Below, piece by piece: positions 45,961 to 54,735 of a stretch of 64,000 bases of DNA (its first letter is position 1; each line of letters opens with the position of its first letter). Source of the DNA: Weissella koreensis KCTC 3621 (GTDB lineage: Bacteria > Bacillota > Bacilli > Lactobacillales > Lactobacillaceae); NCBI RefSeq assembly GCF_000277645.1, contig NZ_AKGG01000011.1, positions 1-64,000 on the forward strand, given 5' to 3'. A program made the translations under genes and the position numbers. The notes under the pieces are model-generated. The model did not search any database and was not told the origin of the DNA. It saw only the letters and a list, made by a program, of their open reading frames with translations.

Positions 45961-46060
45961 CATAAAAAAGACGGCATAATCAATTGAGATTACGCTCGCC
46001 TCTATTATCGGTATATTTGAAGTTAAATATACTATCTGTACGAAATAATAATATAATTTT
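45961..46060 (-). promoter_or_regulatory. Leader attenuator of the MFS exporter
   Basis: On the minus strand the leader has a first hairpin, GTATATTT-AACTTC-AAATATAC (about 46006-46027). A GC-richer stem follows, with CGTAATC/GATTATG and outer GGC/GCC pairs and one bulge, then CTTTTTT (45961-46004). It is an intrinsic terminator between promoter and gene. It resembles an expression platform; no known riboswitch class is recognised. Confidence 0.5.
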
Positions 46061-46179
46061 AGCATATCTAATCGGGCTTGCCTAGCTATGACTAGAATTT
46101 TTCACAAAATATAATGCACTAACACCTTAGGAATGTTATTCTAGAAGGAATGATTAAAAAAGGATAGGTTTTATTAATA

Positions 46180-47955
46180 ATGGCAAACAGGCAACAATTT
46201 ATTCGTAATTTTGCAATTATTGCACACATCGATCATGGTAAGTCTACTTTGGCCGATCGAATTATGGAAATGACAAGTACAGTTAGTGATCGTGAATCAT
46301 CTGCCCAACAATTAGATGATTTAGCAGTCGAAAAAGCTCATGGAGTAACCGTTAAGTCTAAGGCGGTCCGAAACTATTATGTTGATGAAAATGGTGATGA
46401 ATATCAATATAATTTGATTGATACCCCTGGTCACGTTGATTTTAATTATGAAGTTTCTCGTTCATTATCAGCCACTGATGGTGTGCTACTAGTTGTAGAT
46501 GCAACTAAGGGTGTTCAGGCTCAAACGGTCGCCAATTTCCGCTTAGCTAAGGAAGCCAATTTAACTATTATTCCTATTGTAAATAAAATTGACAATAATA
46601 TGGCAGATGTTGAAGGAACTATCGATCAAATTTTAGATCTTGACGTCGATTTTGCTGATCAAGAAATTTTGAAAATTTCAGCTAAAAGTGGTTTAGGCGT
46701 TGATAAGGTTTTAGAAGCCATCCATGATCGTATCCCAGCTCCAGTTGGAGACGATAATGCGCCATTAAAGGCATTAGTTTTTGATTCTAAATTTGACCCT
46801 TACAAAGGGGTTGTAGCTCAGGTTAGAATTTTTGAAGGTCAGTTAACCAGCCAAACAAGTCAACTTTTCTTTGCTAGTCAACTAAGCGCGACTAACAAAG
46901 AAATTGGGATTTTTGCTCCTGAAATGTTAACTATGAATAAATTATCCGCTGGAGATGTCGGTTATGTTGTAACCGGGGTGAAAGACTCCAATGCAATTAA
47001 AATTGGAGATACGATTACGAACACAGATAATCCAGCAACCAAAGCTCTACCTGGTTATCAGGCAGTCGAGCCGATGGTTTATGCTGGCTTGTATCCTAAA
47101 AATACCGATTATAAAGAATTAAAAATTGCAATTGAAAAATTGGCATTGAATGATGCTGCCTTTCATTATGAACCCGAACAATCTGAAGCCTTGGGAATGG
47201 GATTCCGTGGTGGTTTCTTAGGTATTTTTCATCTTCAAATTATTCGAGAACGTTTACTAGCTGAATTTGGTTTAGAAGTTTTAACAACAATGCCAAATTC
47301 AACATTTAAATTAACATTGAAAAATCAAGACGAGCCATTATATGTTGAAAACCCAATTCAATTCCCTGACTGGTCAAAAATTGCCAAGGTTGAGGAACCA
47401 TATGTTCATGCTAAAATGACTTTGCCAAATGAAATGTTGAATGACATTATGCGCTTAGCCGAAGGACGCCGTGGAATACTAGAAGATCTGGATACATTAG
47501 GATCAATGGTTGTTGCCACCTATTTAATGCCAATTTCTGAAATTGCATATGACTTTTTCAATGAATTGAAATCTGTTTCACACGGTTTTGCTACTCTATC
47601 AACTGAAGTTGCGGACTATGACTATTCAGATTTAGTTAAATTAGAAATTGCGATTGATTATGTTAATATCGATGCGTTAACTATGATTACACATCGGTTG
47701 AAAGCTGAGAGAATGGCCCAAAACATGGTTAATAAATTACGTGATTTAGTACCGCGCAAGTTACAAGTTATGCCAGTACAGGCAATCGTCGAAGGAAAAG
47801 TAATCGCACGTGAAAATATCCCACCGCTACGGAAAGTTGCTGCAAAAGGATCTTCGGTTTCTAAGAAACAACAACAACTTCGTCGAACTGGTCAATCTAA
47901 ATCAAATATCGAGTTACCACAGGCCGTCTTTGACGCTCTATTGGACCTAGGATAA
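46180..47955 (+). CDS. LepA/EF4-like translational GTPase
   Basis: 591 residues. GTPase motifs are AHIDHGKST (G1), DTPGHVDF (G3), NKID (G4) and SAKSG (G5). Domain order follows LepA: GTPase, EF-Tu-like domain 2, EF-G-like III and V, and the LepA-specific C-terminal part (AIVEGKVIARENIPPLRK). Departures from housekeeping LepA: the switch region reads AHGVTVKSKAV rather than ERGITIKAQ-type, and the C-terminus lacks the usual RKDVTAKCYGGD...KRKLLEKQKEGKKRMK. It may be a second, divergent LepA paralog. A purine-rich AAAGGATAGG lies about 14 bases before the start. Confidence 0.8.
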   Translation: MANRQQFIRNFAIIAHIDHGKSTLADRIMEMTSTVSDRESSAQQLDDLAVEKAHGVTVKSKAVRNYYVDENGDEYQYNLIDTPGHVDFNYEVSRSLSATDGVLLVVDATKGVQAQTVANFRLAKEANLTIIPIVNKIDNNMADVEGTIDQILDLDVDFADQEILKISAKSGLGVDKVLEAIHDRIPAPVGDDNAPLKALVFDSKFDPYKGVVAQVRIFEGQLTSQTSQLFFASQLSATNKEIGIFAPEMLTMNKLSAGDVGYVVTGVKDSNAIKIGDTITNTDNPATKALPGYQAVEPMVYAGLYPKNTDYKELKIAIEKLALNDAAFHYEPEQSEALGMGFRGGFLGIFHLQIIRERLLAEFGLEVLTTMPNSTFKLTLKNQDEPLYVENPIQFPDWSKIAKVEEPYVHAKMTLPNEMLNDIMRLAEGRRGILEDLDTLGSMVVATYLMPISEIAYDFFNELKSVSHGFATLSTEVADYDYSDLVKLEIAIDYVNIDALTMITHRLKAERMAQNMVNKLRDLVPRKLQVMPVQAIVEGKVIARENIPPLRKVAAKGSSVSKKQQQLRRTGQSKSNIELPQAVFDALLDLG

Positions 47956-47956
47956 T

Positions 47957-48000
47957 TAAAAATCCGTCAGCTAGCATTACGCTAACCGACGGATTTTTTT
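47957..48000. terminator. Terminator after the LepA-like gene
   Basis: AAATCCGTC and GACGGATTT arms with an inner TAGC/GCTA stem, then T7. Shared by convergent genes. Confidence 0.8.
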
Positions 48001-48016
48001 AATTAAATATATTAAT

Positions 48017-48706
48017 TTATTCAACATCTTTTTTAAATAACAAATGAACCCCACCATCAGATAATGGTTTAGCACTAACAAAGCTAAATTTATCATTAAC
48101 TTGGGTTCCTAAGGTATCAAAAGCTGCCTTTTGCATAGCGTTACCATCCACATGAGGTGCCACCACTAATGAAATTTCGTCTACGACATGCGCTTTCAAA
48201 AAGGCACCATCAATGACAGCACCACCACAAACAGCCAAGGTATCAATGGTAAAGTGTTGTTTTAATTTAACCAATACTTCTTCGAAATTAAAGTCTTCCT
48301 CCCCGCTAATAATATAAGGAATATTCATTGAGCGTAGAAAGGCTAAATAGTTTTTACTGGCTTGTTTGGTCACAATTTCAACAGCATGCATTTTATGCTC
48401 ATTATATTCAAAATAATTTTGTTCCCAACCACATTGCCCCTTTCGATCAAAAGAAATAGACCAAGTTTCTGATTTAATCTCCGGTAGCCAATCCTCATAT
48501 TCAATCCCTTCAGGATCATACTGACCTAGATCAGGATGACCTGAAGCAGCATACATTTGAATTGTTTCTCTTCCGTTTGCATCAGCATTACTCATTCGGA
48601 AGAGTTCATCCGAATAATAAGCACTTGATACTGCGCTACCATGAGGCCCGTCAATTTTACCATCAATTGAAACATACATGTGAATGATTACTTTACTACG
48701 ATCCAT
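48017..48706 (-). CDS. RibD C-terminal/dihydrofolate-reductase-fold protein
   Basis: 229 residues. The opening VIIHMYVSIDGKIDG and later PYIISGEEDFNFEEVLVKL and LAVCGGAVIDGAFLKAHVVD match the RibD reductase domain family, which uses NADPH on pterin- or flavin-related substrates. It stands alone, not in a riboflavin operon, so the substrate is unknown. GGAGG precedes the ATG. Confidence 0.8.
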   Translation of the reverse strand: MDRSKVIIHMYVSIDGKIDGPHGSAVSSAYYSDELFRMSNADANGRETIQMYAASGHPDLGQYDPEGIEYEDWLPEIKSETWSISFDRKGQCGWEQNYFEYNEHKMHAVEIVTKQASKNYLAFLRSMNIPYIISGEEDFNFEEVLVKLKQHFTIDTLAVCGGAVIDGAFLKAHVVDEISLVVAPHVDGNAMQKAAFDTLGTQVNDKFSFVSAKPLSDGGVHLLFKKDVE

Positions 48707-48830
48707 ATTGTTCCTCCACTTATAACTTAATTGTTTTTGATTTTTATTATTCCTACTTAAAAAATCTATAAAGCTAGTATATTCCTTGGAGTGTACTTTA
48801 AGGCAAGGCTCAATTTTAAATTTAAATAAA

Positions 48831-48859
48831 GAAAGATGAGATACGTTATCTCATCTTTC
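48831..48859. terminator. Terminator of the ABC-TetR operon
   Basis: GAAAGATGAGATA and TATCTCATCTTTC with a CGT loop, a perfect 13-pair stem just after the tetR stop. Confidence 0.75.
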
Positions 48860-48871
48860 TCCAAAGTAGCA

Positions 48872-49495
48872 TTAAACCATTGCCACAATACTTTTAGTGA
48901 TCTTATCCGCAACTATCTGAATATCATAATTTTTTACATTACCAAATTTAGTAATTCGCATAAACTCAAAGAATATTTGTCCAACTAAAAGGCGAAACAA
49001 ATCAACGATTGAAATTTCCGAATTAGGAATTAAGCTTTCCAAAGCAGAACTTAACTGCTTAATTATAGGAGTAAATTTTTGTCTCAACCGATTGAGTAAA
49101 TCATCATTAACTAAGGCTTCACTCATCAAAATTTGTAAAATAAGCCGATTATCATAAATGAAAGTTAAACGATCATTAACAATAAATTGAATAGTTTGTT
49201 CAAAATCTTGATTTTGAGGAACTCGTTTTTGAATGAATTCTTGTCCATAACTAGGGATTAAATCGTCCATTAATGGATTGATAATAGCTTCTAATAAACC
49301 ACGTTTTGTTTTAAAATACTTAAAAATGGTAGCTTCACTCATCCCTGATAATTCTGAAATTTGGGCGGTTGAAGTCCCATTAAAGCCTTGATCAGAGAAA
49401 AGTTTGACGGCTGCAATAATCACTTTGCGTTTCCCCGTTGGCATTTCAATTGTGGCAATGAGATCATTAAAATCATCAATTATTCTATCAGTCAT
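48872..49495 (-). CDS. TetR-family regulator of the ABC exporter
   Basis: 208 residues from the ATG at 49495, chosen for the GGGGA six bases upstream (a GTG lies at 49507). The N-terminal helix-turn-helix is GTSTAQISELSGMSEATIFKYFKTKRGLLEAI. The C-terminal domain is an all-helical ligand-binding region. It is the third gene after an ABC ATPase and permease and is probably their repressor, through the palindrome at 51350-51369. Confidence 0.85.
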   Translation of the reverse strand: MTDRIIDDFNDLIATIEMPTGKRKVIIAAVKLFSDQGFNGTSTAQISELSGMSEATIFKYFKTKRGLLEAIINPLMDDLIPSYGQEFIQKRVPQNQDFEQTIQFIVNDRLTFIYDNRLILQILMSEALVNDDLLNRLRQKFTPIIKQLSSALESLIPNSEISIVDLFRLLVGQIFFEFMRITKFGNVKNYDIQIVADKITKSIVAMV

Positions 49496-49521
49496 ATTAT
49501 TCCCCACTATATATTTATATT

Positions 49522-50613
49522 TTATACCTTACGATAACGTTTTAAGCCTAAAATATTTCCAATCGTGAGTAATACCAAGAAGACTAACAGGATCAATAGA
49601 TCAAACCAAATTTGTGAAAAGCCAGCACCGCTCATTACGACGTTAGTTAAGGCCTCTCCAGCATACTTCATTGGCATGATATCGGCAATAACTTTTAACC
49701 ACCCCGCCATTGAATCTAATGAAACTAATCCCGAGAAAAATATTTGTGGTACAACGACTAAGGGGATAAACTGCATCATCTGGAATTCAGATTTGGCAAA
49801 AGTTGACATCAAGATACCAAACGTCAAAGCTACCATCGCTAATAAGATGTTAACTACAACAACCCACCAAATTGAACCAATTACTTCAACATTTAGAACC
49901 CAAATAGTATAACTGACAATAATCAAAGTTTGTAAAATTGCCAAAAGTCCATAACTTAAAATATACCCAAAGACAATATCAGAACGCTTGACTGGGGTTG
50001 CTAGTAAACGATCTAATGTTCCAGAAGAACGTTCGCGTAAGAGCGCCATTCCAGAAATCAAGAAAACAAAGAAGAAAACAAAAAATCCCATTAGAATTGG
50101 TAAAATTTTATCAAAGTAAGATGTATCTTTATTACCATAATTGTAGACATTATGAATCTGAGGTTGCTCATTTTGTGTTGGATTAACCCCTGCGGCTTGT
50201 TGTAATTTAGCAAGGGCCGTTGCCATTCCAGAAATTTGATTTTTGACTTGTGCAGAAGCTAATGCTGATTTAGTTAAAGTCGTTTTAGTTGCATCTAAAT
50301 TAGCATAGGTCACCGTAAAATCAGTTCCATCATATTTAATAATTCCGTCAATTTTTTGATCTTTCAAATCTTCCTTGGCATTTGAAACTTTACTATAGGT
50401 TTTCAAATTAATATGATCAGTATCAGCAAGGGTTTCTTTTAATGGCTGCTCCATATTGATAGTAGCAAGATTAACTGTTATATCTGAATTGTTATTAAAG
50501 ACAACCTTCATTAGACTCAAAACTAACAAAGGGGCCACAAACATTAACATTAGTGTTCTCTTATCCCGAAATAATTCTTTCCGGACACGACGAGCAATTG
50601 ATAAAATCCGCAT
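49522..50613 (-). CDS. ABC-2 type exporter permease
   Basis: 363 residues. One N-terminal membrane segment (LMLMFVAPLLVLSLMKVV), a ~130-residue extracellular domain with IDGIIKYDGTDFTVTYAN, then five C-terminal membrane segments and the motif LLRERSSGTLDRLLATPVKRSDI. This is the YhgE/ABC-2 (DrrB/YadH-like) layout. It overlaps the ATPase stop by one base (TAATG). Probably exports a drug, lipid or peptide. Confidence 0.87.
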   Translation of the reverse strand: MRILSIARRVRKELFRDKRTLMLMFVAPLLVLSLMKVVFNNNSDITVNLATINMEQPLKETLADTDHINLKTYSKVSNAKEDLKDQKIDGIIKYDGTDFTVTYANLDATKTTLTKSALASAQVKNQISGMATALAKLQQAAGVNPTQNEQPQIHNVYNYGNKDTSYFDKILPILMGFFVFFFVFLISGMALLRERSSGTLDRLLATPVKRSDIVFGYILSYGLLAILQTLIIVSYTIWVLNVEVIGSIWWVVVVNILLAMVALTFGILMSTFAKSEFQMMQFIPLVVVPQIFFSGLVSLDSMAGWLKVIADIMPMKYAGEALTNVVMSGAGFSQIWFDLLILLVFLVLLTIGNILGLKRYRKV

Positions 50614-51329
50614 TATTTTTCCTCCTCTGCCATCAAAAATACTTCTTCAATCGTATCAACATGATATGCATCTTCCAATTTTGATGGACTGTCATTAGCA
50701 ATCAGCTTACCACCAAGTAATAAGGCAACCCGATCGACTAATTCTGCTTCATCCATCACGTGAGTTGTCACGAGTATGGTATGCCCATTATTACGCATCG
50801 TTTGTAATTCATGCCAAATTTGTCGTCGTAATGATGGATCAATTCCAACAGTTGGCTCATCTAGTATTAATAGTTTAGGATTACCTAAAAAGGCAATTGC
50901 TAATGACAGCCGACGCTTCATACCTCCTGAATAACCTGAAGCATACTTATCCAGATGAGGTGTTAAATCAACAATTTCAGCAACTCGCTCAATTTCAGAA
51001 TCAATATTTTTAACACCACGCATTTCAGCAAAAAACTCCAAATTCTCACGACCGCTTAACTGTTCATATAGAGCATCAGATTGAGCCATATATCCGAGCT
51101 CACCTAAAATTTGACGTTCCGGCATTTTCTTATTAAAAACCGTTGCATTACCAGCATCAACTACTTCCATACCTAAGGCAATTTTGATGATAGTTGATTT
51201 ACCAGCTCCAGAAGGGCCAATTAGCCCTACGATTTCTCCTGGATTCACCGCAAAAGAAACATCATCCAAAACAACTTGAGTCCCATATTTTTTACTGACA
51301 TCGGTTAGTTCAATAATTGCTATAGTCAT
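50613..51329 (-). CDS. ABC exporter ATP-binding protein
   Basis: 238 residues. Walker A GPSGAGKST, signature YSGGMKRRLSLAIA, Walker B LLILDEPTVGID and the switch histidine in ILVTTHVMDEAE are all present. It powers the permease encoded next. First gene of the three-gene operon with the TetR regulator. AAAGGAG precedes the ATG. Confidence 0.92.
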   Translation of the reverse strand: MTIAIIELTDVSKKYGTQVVLDDVSFAVNPGEIVGLIGPSGAGKSTIIKIALGMEVVDAGNATVFNKKMPERQILGELGYMAQSDALYEQLSGRENLEFFAEMRGVKNIDSEIERVAEIVDLTPHLDKYASGYSGGMKRRLSLAIAFLGNPKLLILDEPTVGIDPSLRRQIWHELQTMRNNGHTILVTTHVMDEAELVDRVALLLGGKLIANDSPSKLEDAYHVDTIEEVFLMAEEEK

Positions 51330-51349
51330 ATAAATCTCCTTTTATATTT

Positions 51350-51407
51350 AAGTGAGTGATTACTTACTTACATTTACATATTCTACTCAGCTTTATCCGT
51401 TTGTCAA
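51350..51407 (-). promoter_or_regulatory. Promoter and TetR operator of the ABC operon
   Basis: Minus-strand -35 TTGACA (51402-51407), 16-base spacer, -10 TAGAAT (51380-51385). Just downstream lies AAGTGAGTGATTACTTACTT (51350-51369), a 20-base imperfect palindrome with 8 of 10 pairs. It is a likely binding site for the operon's TetR protein. Confidence 0.7.
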
Positions 51408-51451
51408 ATAAATTTAAGTTTTTGCTTCGCATTGAGTTAAAGATGAACAAA

Positions 51452-51487
51452 TAAAAAAGCCAGGACAGTTATTGTGTCCCAGCTTTA
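51452..51487 (-). terminator. fba terminator
   Basis: On the minus strand an AAAGC-GGACA stem pairs with TGTCC-GCTTT with one mismatch, followed by T6. It lies 95 bases past the aldolase stop. Confidence 0.6.
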
Positions 51488-51581
51488 TTGCTCTATATTT
51501 ATTTGATTATTACGAATAATTAGTTTTTAAAAATATTAACTAAAATATCATATTTTTGAATTTATACTTTATTCGGATAAC

Positions 51582-52463
51582 TTAAGCCTTATTTGCATTA
51601 CCAAAAACATCAATCCGCTCATTTAATGCTTGTTCAATAGCTGAAAACCCAGGCTTCAAGAACTTACGAGGATCATAGTTTTTGCCTTCTAAATCTTTAT
51701 TTGAAAGAACATAATCACGAATACCTTGATGGAAAGCCAATTGTGCTTCAGTATTAACGTTGACTTTAGCCACCCCTAATTGAATAGCTTGTTTGATTTG
51801 ATCATCCGGAATCCCAGAACCGCCATGTAATACAATTGGCATGGGATGATTAACCGCATTTGAAACAGCTGTTGAGAGCTCAGATAAATGATCCAAGTGC
51901 AAACCATTCCAGTTTTCAGGATACTGGCCATGAATGTTACCAATTCCAGCAGCTAAGAAATCAATCCCGGTCTGGGCCATCTGAATAGCATCATCAATCG
52001 GAGCAATTTCACCATCACCAACGACCCCATCTTCTTCACCACCAATTGAACCAACTTCGGCTTCAACTGACACATTTGATTTCTTAGCTAGTTCAACAAT
52101 TTCAGCAGTTTTAGCCAAATTTTCGGCAAGTGGTAAGTTTGATCCGTCAAACATAACTGAAGTGAATCCGGCATCAATCGCTTCTTTAGCACCCTCAAAT
52201 GTTCCATGATCCAGATGAATAGCAATGGGAACATCAATCTCCATTGCTTCATCTAGATTCCGAACCAAGTTGGCAACTACTTTAAAACCACCCATATACT
52301 TAACTGCACCCATTGAAATGGCCATTAAAGTTGGAGCTTGACGTTCTTTAGCGACGCGAAGGATTGCTTGTGTCCATTCTAAATTATTAGTATTAAATGC
52401 ACTAATAGCATATTGCTGTTCACGAGCATTTTGAATCATTTGTTTTGCATTCATAATCGTCAT
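51582..52463 (-). CDS. fba: Class II fructose-bisphosphate aldolase
   Basis: 293 residues. It splits fructose-1,6-bisphosphate in glycolysis. Zinc ligands and active-site motifs: IAIHLDHGTFEGA, EAEVGSIGGEEDG, HGQYPENWNG and VLHGGSGIPDD. The ATG at 52463 is used with AGAGG upstream; the frame extends further but would overlap the 5'-nucleotidase gene. Presence of fba suggests a working glycolytic route rather than obligate phosphoketolase metabolism. Tagatose-bisphosphate aldolase is an alternative. Confidence 0.9.
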   Translation of the reverse strand: MTIMNAKQMIQNAREQQYAISAFNTNNLEWTQAILRVAKERQAPTLMAISMGAVKYMGGFKVVANLVRNLDEAMEIDVPIAIHLDHGTFEGAKEAIDAGFTSVMFDGSNLPLAENLAKTAEIVELAKKSNVSVEAEVGSIGGEEDGVVGDGEIAPIDDAIQMAQTGIDFLAAGIGNIHGQYPENWNGLHLDHLSELSTAVSNAVNHPMPIVLHGGSGIPDDQIKQAIQLGVAKVNVNTEAQLAFHQGIRDYVLSNKDLEGKNYDPRKFLKPGFSAIEQALNERIDVFGNANKA

Positions 52464-52482
52464 AATATTTTCCTCTTTTACT

Positions 52483-53094
52483 TTATTCCCAATTTGCTTT
52501 TTCAAAATGTTCTAGTGAACCATGAAATGACAAATCCATTGCGTGACTCGCTTGTATTAAGGCCTCGCGCTCAGAAACGTTTTGTGCTTTAAAAATTTGA
52601 GCTGTTTGAATCAAGAGATGCATTAACCCATTTTCTGCCATCCAATTCATTTTTTCATTATAATCGAATTGAACCCATGCAGTTCCACTCACCTCGTCAT
52701 CCCACTTCGCAGCACCATGATATGGACGATCGTCAATTAAGATTCCACCTTCAGCCCTAGCAAGGCCTTTATCATGGGTCATGATCACTCGTTTATAGAA
52801 CGGGCTTTCTTCATCAGTACCAAAATATTCATTCAACCATTCAATTTTATTTGACCATGAACTTGCATTAAACCAAGGAGCTGTTGATAAAATATATAAA
52901 TCATAATACTTAGATAAAATTTTGACACTATCCAAAGCACCAGGTAATGGTTTTAAATGGCGAAATATATCTGGAATTTGATCAGGTTTCTCTAAGCCCA
53001 TTTTAGCTGCTTGTTCAGTTGAAGCTGTTAAAATGGGTAAAGTATCCACCAACGTATTGTCCATATCTAAAAACAATTTAGGCTTTTTAAGCAT
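52483..53094 (-). CDS. 5'(3')-deoxyribonucleotidase-like HAD phosphatase
   Basis: 203 residues. The HAD nucleophile motif is FLDMDNTLVDTLP, motif II is YILSTAPW and motif III/IV is KGLARAEGGILIDDRPYHGA. This matches the NT5C family of cytosolic 5'-nucleotidases. It precedes fba by 19 bases; the link may be transcriptional only. AGAGG precedes the ATG. Confidence 0.85.
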   Translation of the reverse strand: MLKKPKLFLDMDNTLVDTLPILTASTEQAAKMGLEKPDQIPDIFRHLKPLPGALDSVKILSKYYDLYILSTAPWFNASSWSNKIEWLNEYFGTDEESPFYKRVIMTHDKGLARAEGGILIDDRPYHGAAKWDDEVSGTAWVQFDYNEKMNWMAENGLMHLLIQTAQIFKAQNVSEREALIQASHAMDLSFHGSLEHFEKANWE

Positions 53095-53302
53095 TATATA
53101 ATCCTCTTTTTAAAAATTGGTATAGGTAGATAATAACTTGTATTATACCGCAAGTTTGTGAAAAACAAAAATATATTCTGGAATATAAATCGATATTTAA
53201 ACTATGTTTTTATTTTTCATTTATCATATTTATTTGTGAATATTTTTAACAAAAACGTTTCTAGCACTATAAATTGGTATGGACAAATATTTAATAATAA
53301 AT

Positions 53303-53337
53303 AAAAATAACCGTAACTCAATGAGTTACGGTTATTT
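53303..53337. terminator. Terminator after rpsN
   Basis: AAATAACCGTAACTC and GAGTTACGGTTATTT form a perfect stem around AAT, with T-rich minus-strand exit. Confidence 0.8.
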
Positions 53338-53360
53338 CATTTGCCTTTGATAAGTAAAAC

Positions 53361-53630
53361 TTACCAAGAAGCTTTTTGTACACCAGGAATCAATCCCTTG
53401 TGTGCAAGTTGACGGAAGTTCAAACGTGACATTCCGAACTCACGCATATATGCATGAGGACGTCCATCAAGTTGATCACGATTGTGCATCCGAACAGGGG
53501 ATGCATTACGTGGCAACTTTGAAAGCCCAACGTAGTCTCCAGCAGCTTTCAATTCAGCGCGCTTTGCAGCGTACTTTGCAACTGTTGCTTCAATTTTCTT
53601 AGCCTTAGCGATCTTAGACTTCTTAGCCAT
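53361..53630 (-). CDS. rpsN: Ribosomal protein S14, zinc-independent type
   Basis: 89 residues. It starts [20 protein letters not shown] and ends [20 protein letters not shown]. The protein has no cysteine, so it is the C-minus form rather than the 61-residue zinc-ribbon S14. It binds 16S rRNA in the small-subunit head. It follows rpmG, also cysteine-free. In some Gram-positives this pair substitutes for zinc forms under zinc shortage, but in others it is constitutive. Confidence 0.95.
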   Translation of the reverse strand: MAKKSKIAKAKKIEATVAKYAAKRAELKAAGDYVGLSKLPRNASPVRMHNRDQLDGRPHAYMREFGMSRLNFRQLAHKGLIPGVQKASW

Positions 53631-53632
53631 GG

Positions 53633-53782
53633 TTACTTAACCTCCTTGAATGTGGTAACTTTGCGCAACTTTGGAGAATACTTCTTTAACTCCAAACGGT
53701 CGGGCGTGTTACGACGATTCTTAGAAGTTAGATAGATACGCTCACCTGTTTCGGCGGCTTCTAACAAAATGTTAATGCGCAT
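53633..53782 (-). CDS. rpmG: Ribosomal protein L33, zinc-independent type
   Basis: 49 residues from the ATG at 53782 ([18 protein letters not shown]); AAGGAG lies 7 bases before it. There is no CxxC pair, so this is the zinc-free form. The frame remains open upstream to 53824 but the standard L33 start is clear. Cotranscribed with rpsN, two bases apart. Confidence 0.93.
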   Translation of the reverse strand: MRINILLEAAETGERIYLTSKNRRNTPDRLELKKYSPKLRKVTTFKEVK

Positions 53783-53826
53783 TAACATACTCCTTGAATT
53801 AATGTATTTGGGGGTTGCCACCACCC

Positions 53827-53895
53827 ACTAGTGTAAACGACAGGTCTAGCTGCATTGGGCTAAACCCCAAGCTTGCGTCGTGCACAATAGCTAGT
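53827..53895 (-). ncRNA. Structured leader RNA of rpmG-rpsN
   Basis: On the minus strand four nested stems form: ACTAG/CTAGT (53891-53895 with 53827-53831), ACGAC/GTCGT (53877-53881 with 53837-53841), GCA/TGC, and TTGGG/CCCAA around GTTTAG. It ends about 45 bases before the rpmG start. It resembles a ribosomal protein leader, but I do not recognise the class. Confidence 0.5.
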
Positions 53896-54088
53896 AAATT
53901 ACAAAAACTAATATTACACGCATTTTTTACAAATTGCAAGGGTTTTGCCAGAATTGTGTAAAGTATTTTTACTTTACATCTTATTTAATGAATTTTAGCC
54001 CATTTAATCCCTAGTTTTTAAGTAATAATATATAAAAAATAATAAAATTATTTCCTTATATATTTGCTTAGTTAATTCTTGCAAATAA
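53896..54088. other. Intergenic region
   Basis: AT-rich, no coding frame. It should contain the rpmG-rpsN promoter. No Zur-type palindrome was recognised. Confidence 0.4.
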
Positions 54089-54727
54089 TTAATTTGTCGC
54101 CTTCACAAAATGCCAACTATTAAACATTAATGGATAAACAAGCAAAAAATTCACTAATTGATCAAACAATCCAGCTAAAGGCCAACCAATAAATTGTGTC
54201 AATACTATCACAATTTCGAATACAACCATTAAAGCTCCTGATAATTGCCACATATTAGCAAATGAAGTTTGACCAACCACTTGTAAGGCTTGTCCGATCT
54301 TCCAATATAGATACCCCATCCCCAACATAATAATCAACATAACAAATAGATATCCAAAGTATAATCCAGTAGTCTGACTAACATCTACTAATTTCAGAAC
54401 AGGTAACTCCCACCGTATAAACTGAATTAATACAAATGCAAACATAAATTGTTTTAACTTTTGTTGGATGATTTTTTCATGTTGATTCATATAATATTGA
54501 ACCAAAGCCCAACTGAAAATTAATAAGGAAATTGTTACAACAATATTTATGCTATTAAAAATCAGATGTTTAGGCTGATCTTTAGCTACCAGGACGGCTA
54601 GGACATGGGCCGTTGGTTGATAGAACGGCCAGGATAAAACACCGATGATCGGTTGAATTATGTTCAATAATCCACCGAAAAGGCCTAGTGCCCAAATATG
54701 TTTACTTTGCCACCACTTCTGATTCAT
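54089..54727 (-). CDS. Hypothetical six-TM membrane protein
   Basis: 212 residues, strongly hydrophobic with about six membrane segments (for example IWALGLFGGLLNIIQPIIG; LYFGYLFVMLIIMLGMGYLY). Tryptophan-rich ends. It follows pepT by nine bases in the same operon. I do not recognise the family; DUF998-like proteins have a similar layout. It carries no transport or enzymatic motif. Confidence 0.65.
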   Translation of the reverse strand: MNQKWWQSKHIWALGLFGGLLNIIQPIIGVLSWPFYQPTAHVLAVLVAKDQPKHLIFNSINIVVTISLLIFSWALVQYYMNQHEKIIQQKLKQFMFAFVLIQFIRWELPVLKLVDVSQTTGLYFGYLFVMLIIMLGMGYLYWKIGQALQVVGQTSFANMWQLSGALMVVFEIVIVLTQFIGWPLAGLFDQLVNFLLVYPLMFNSWHFVKATN

Positions 54728-54735
54728 TTAAACTC

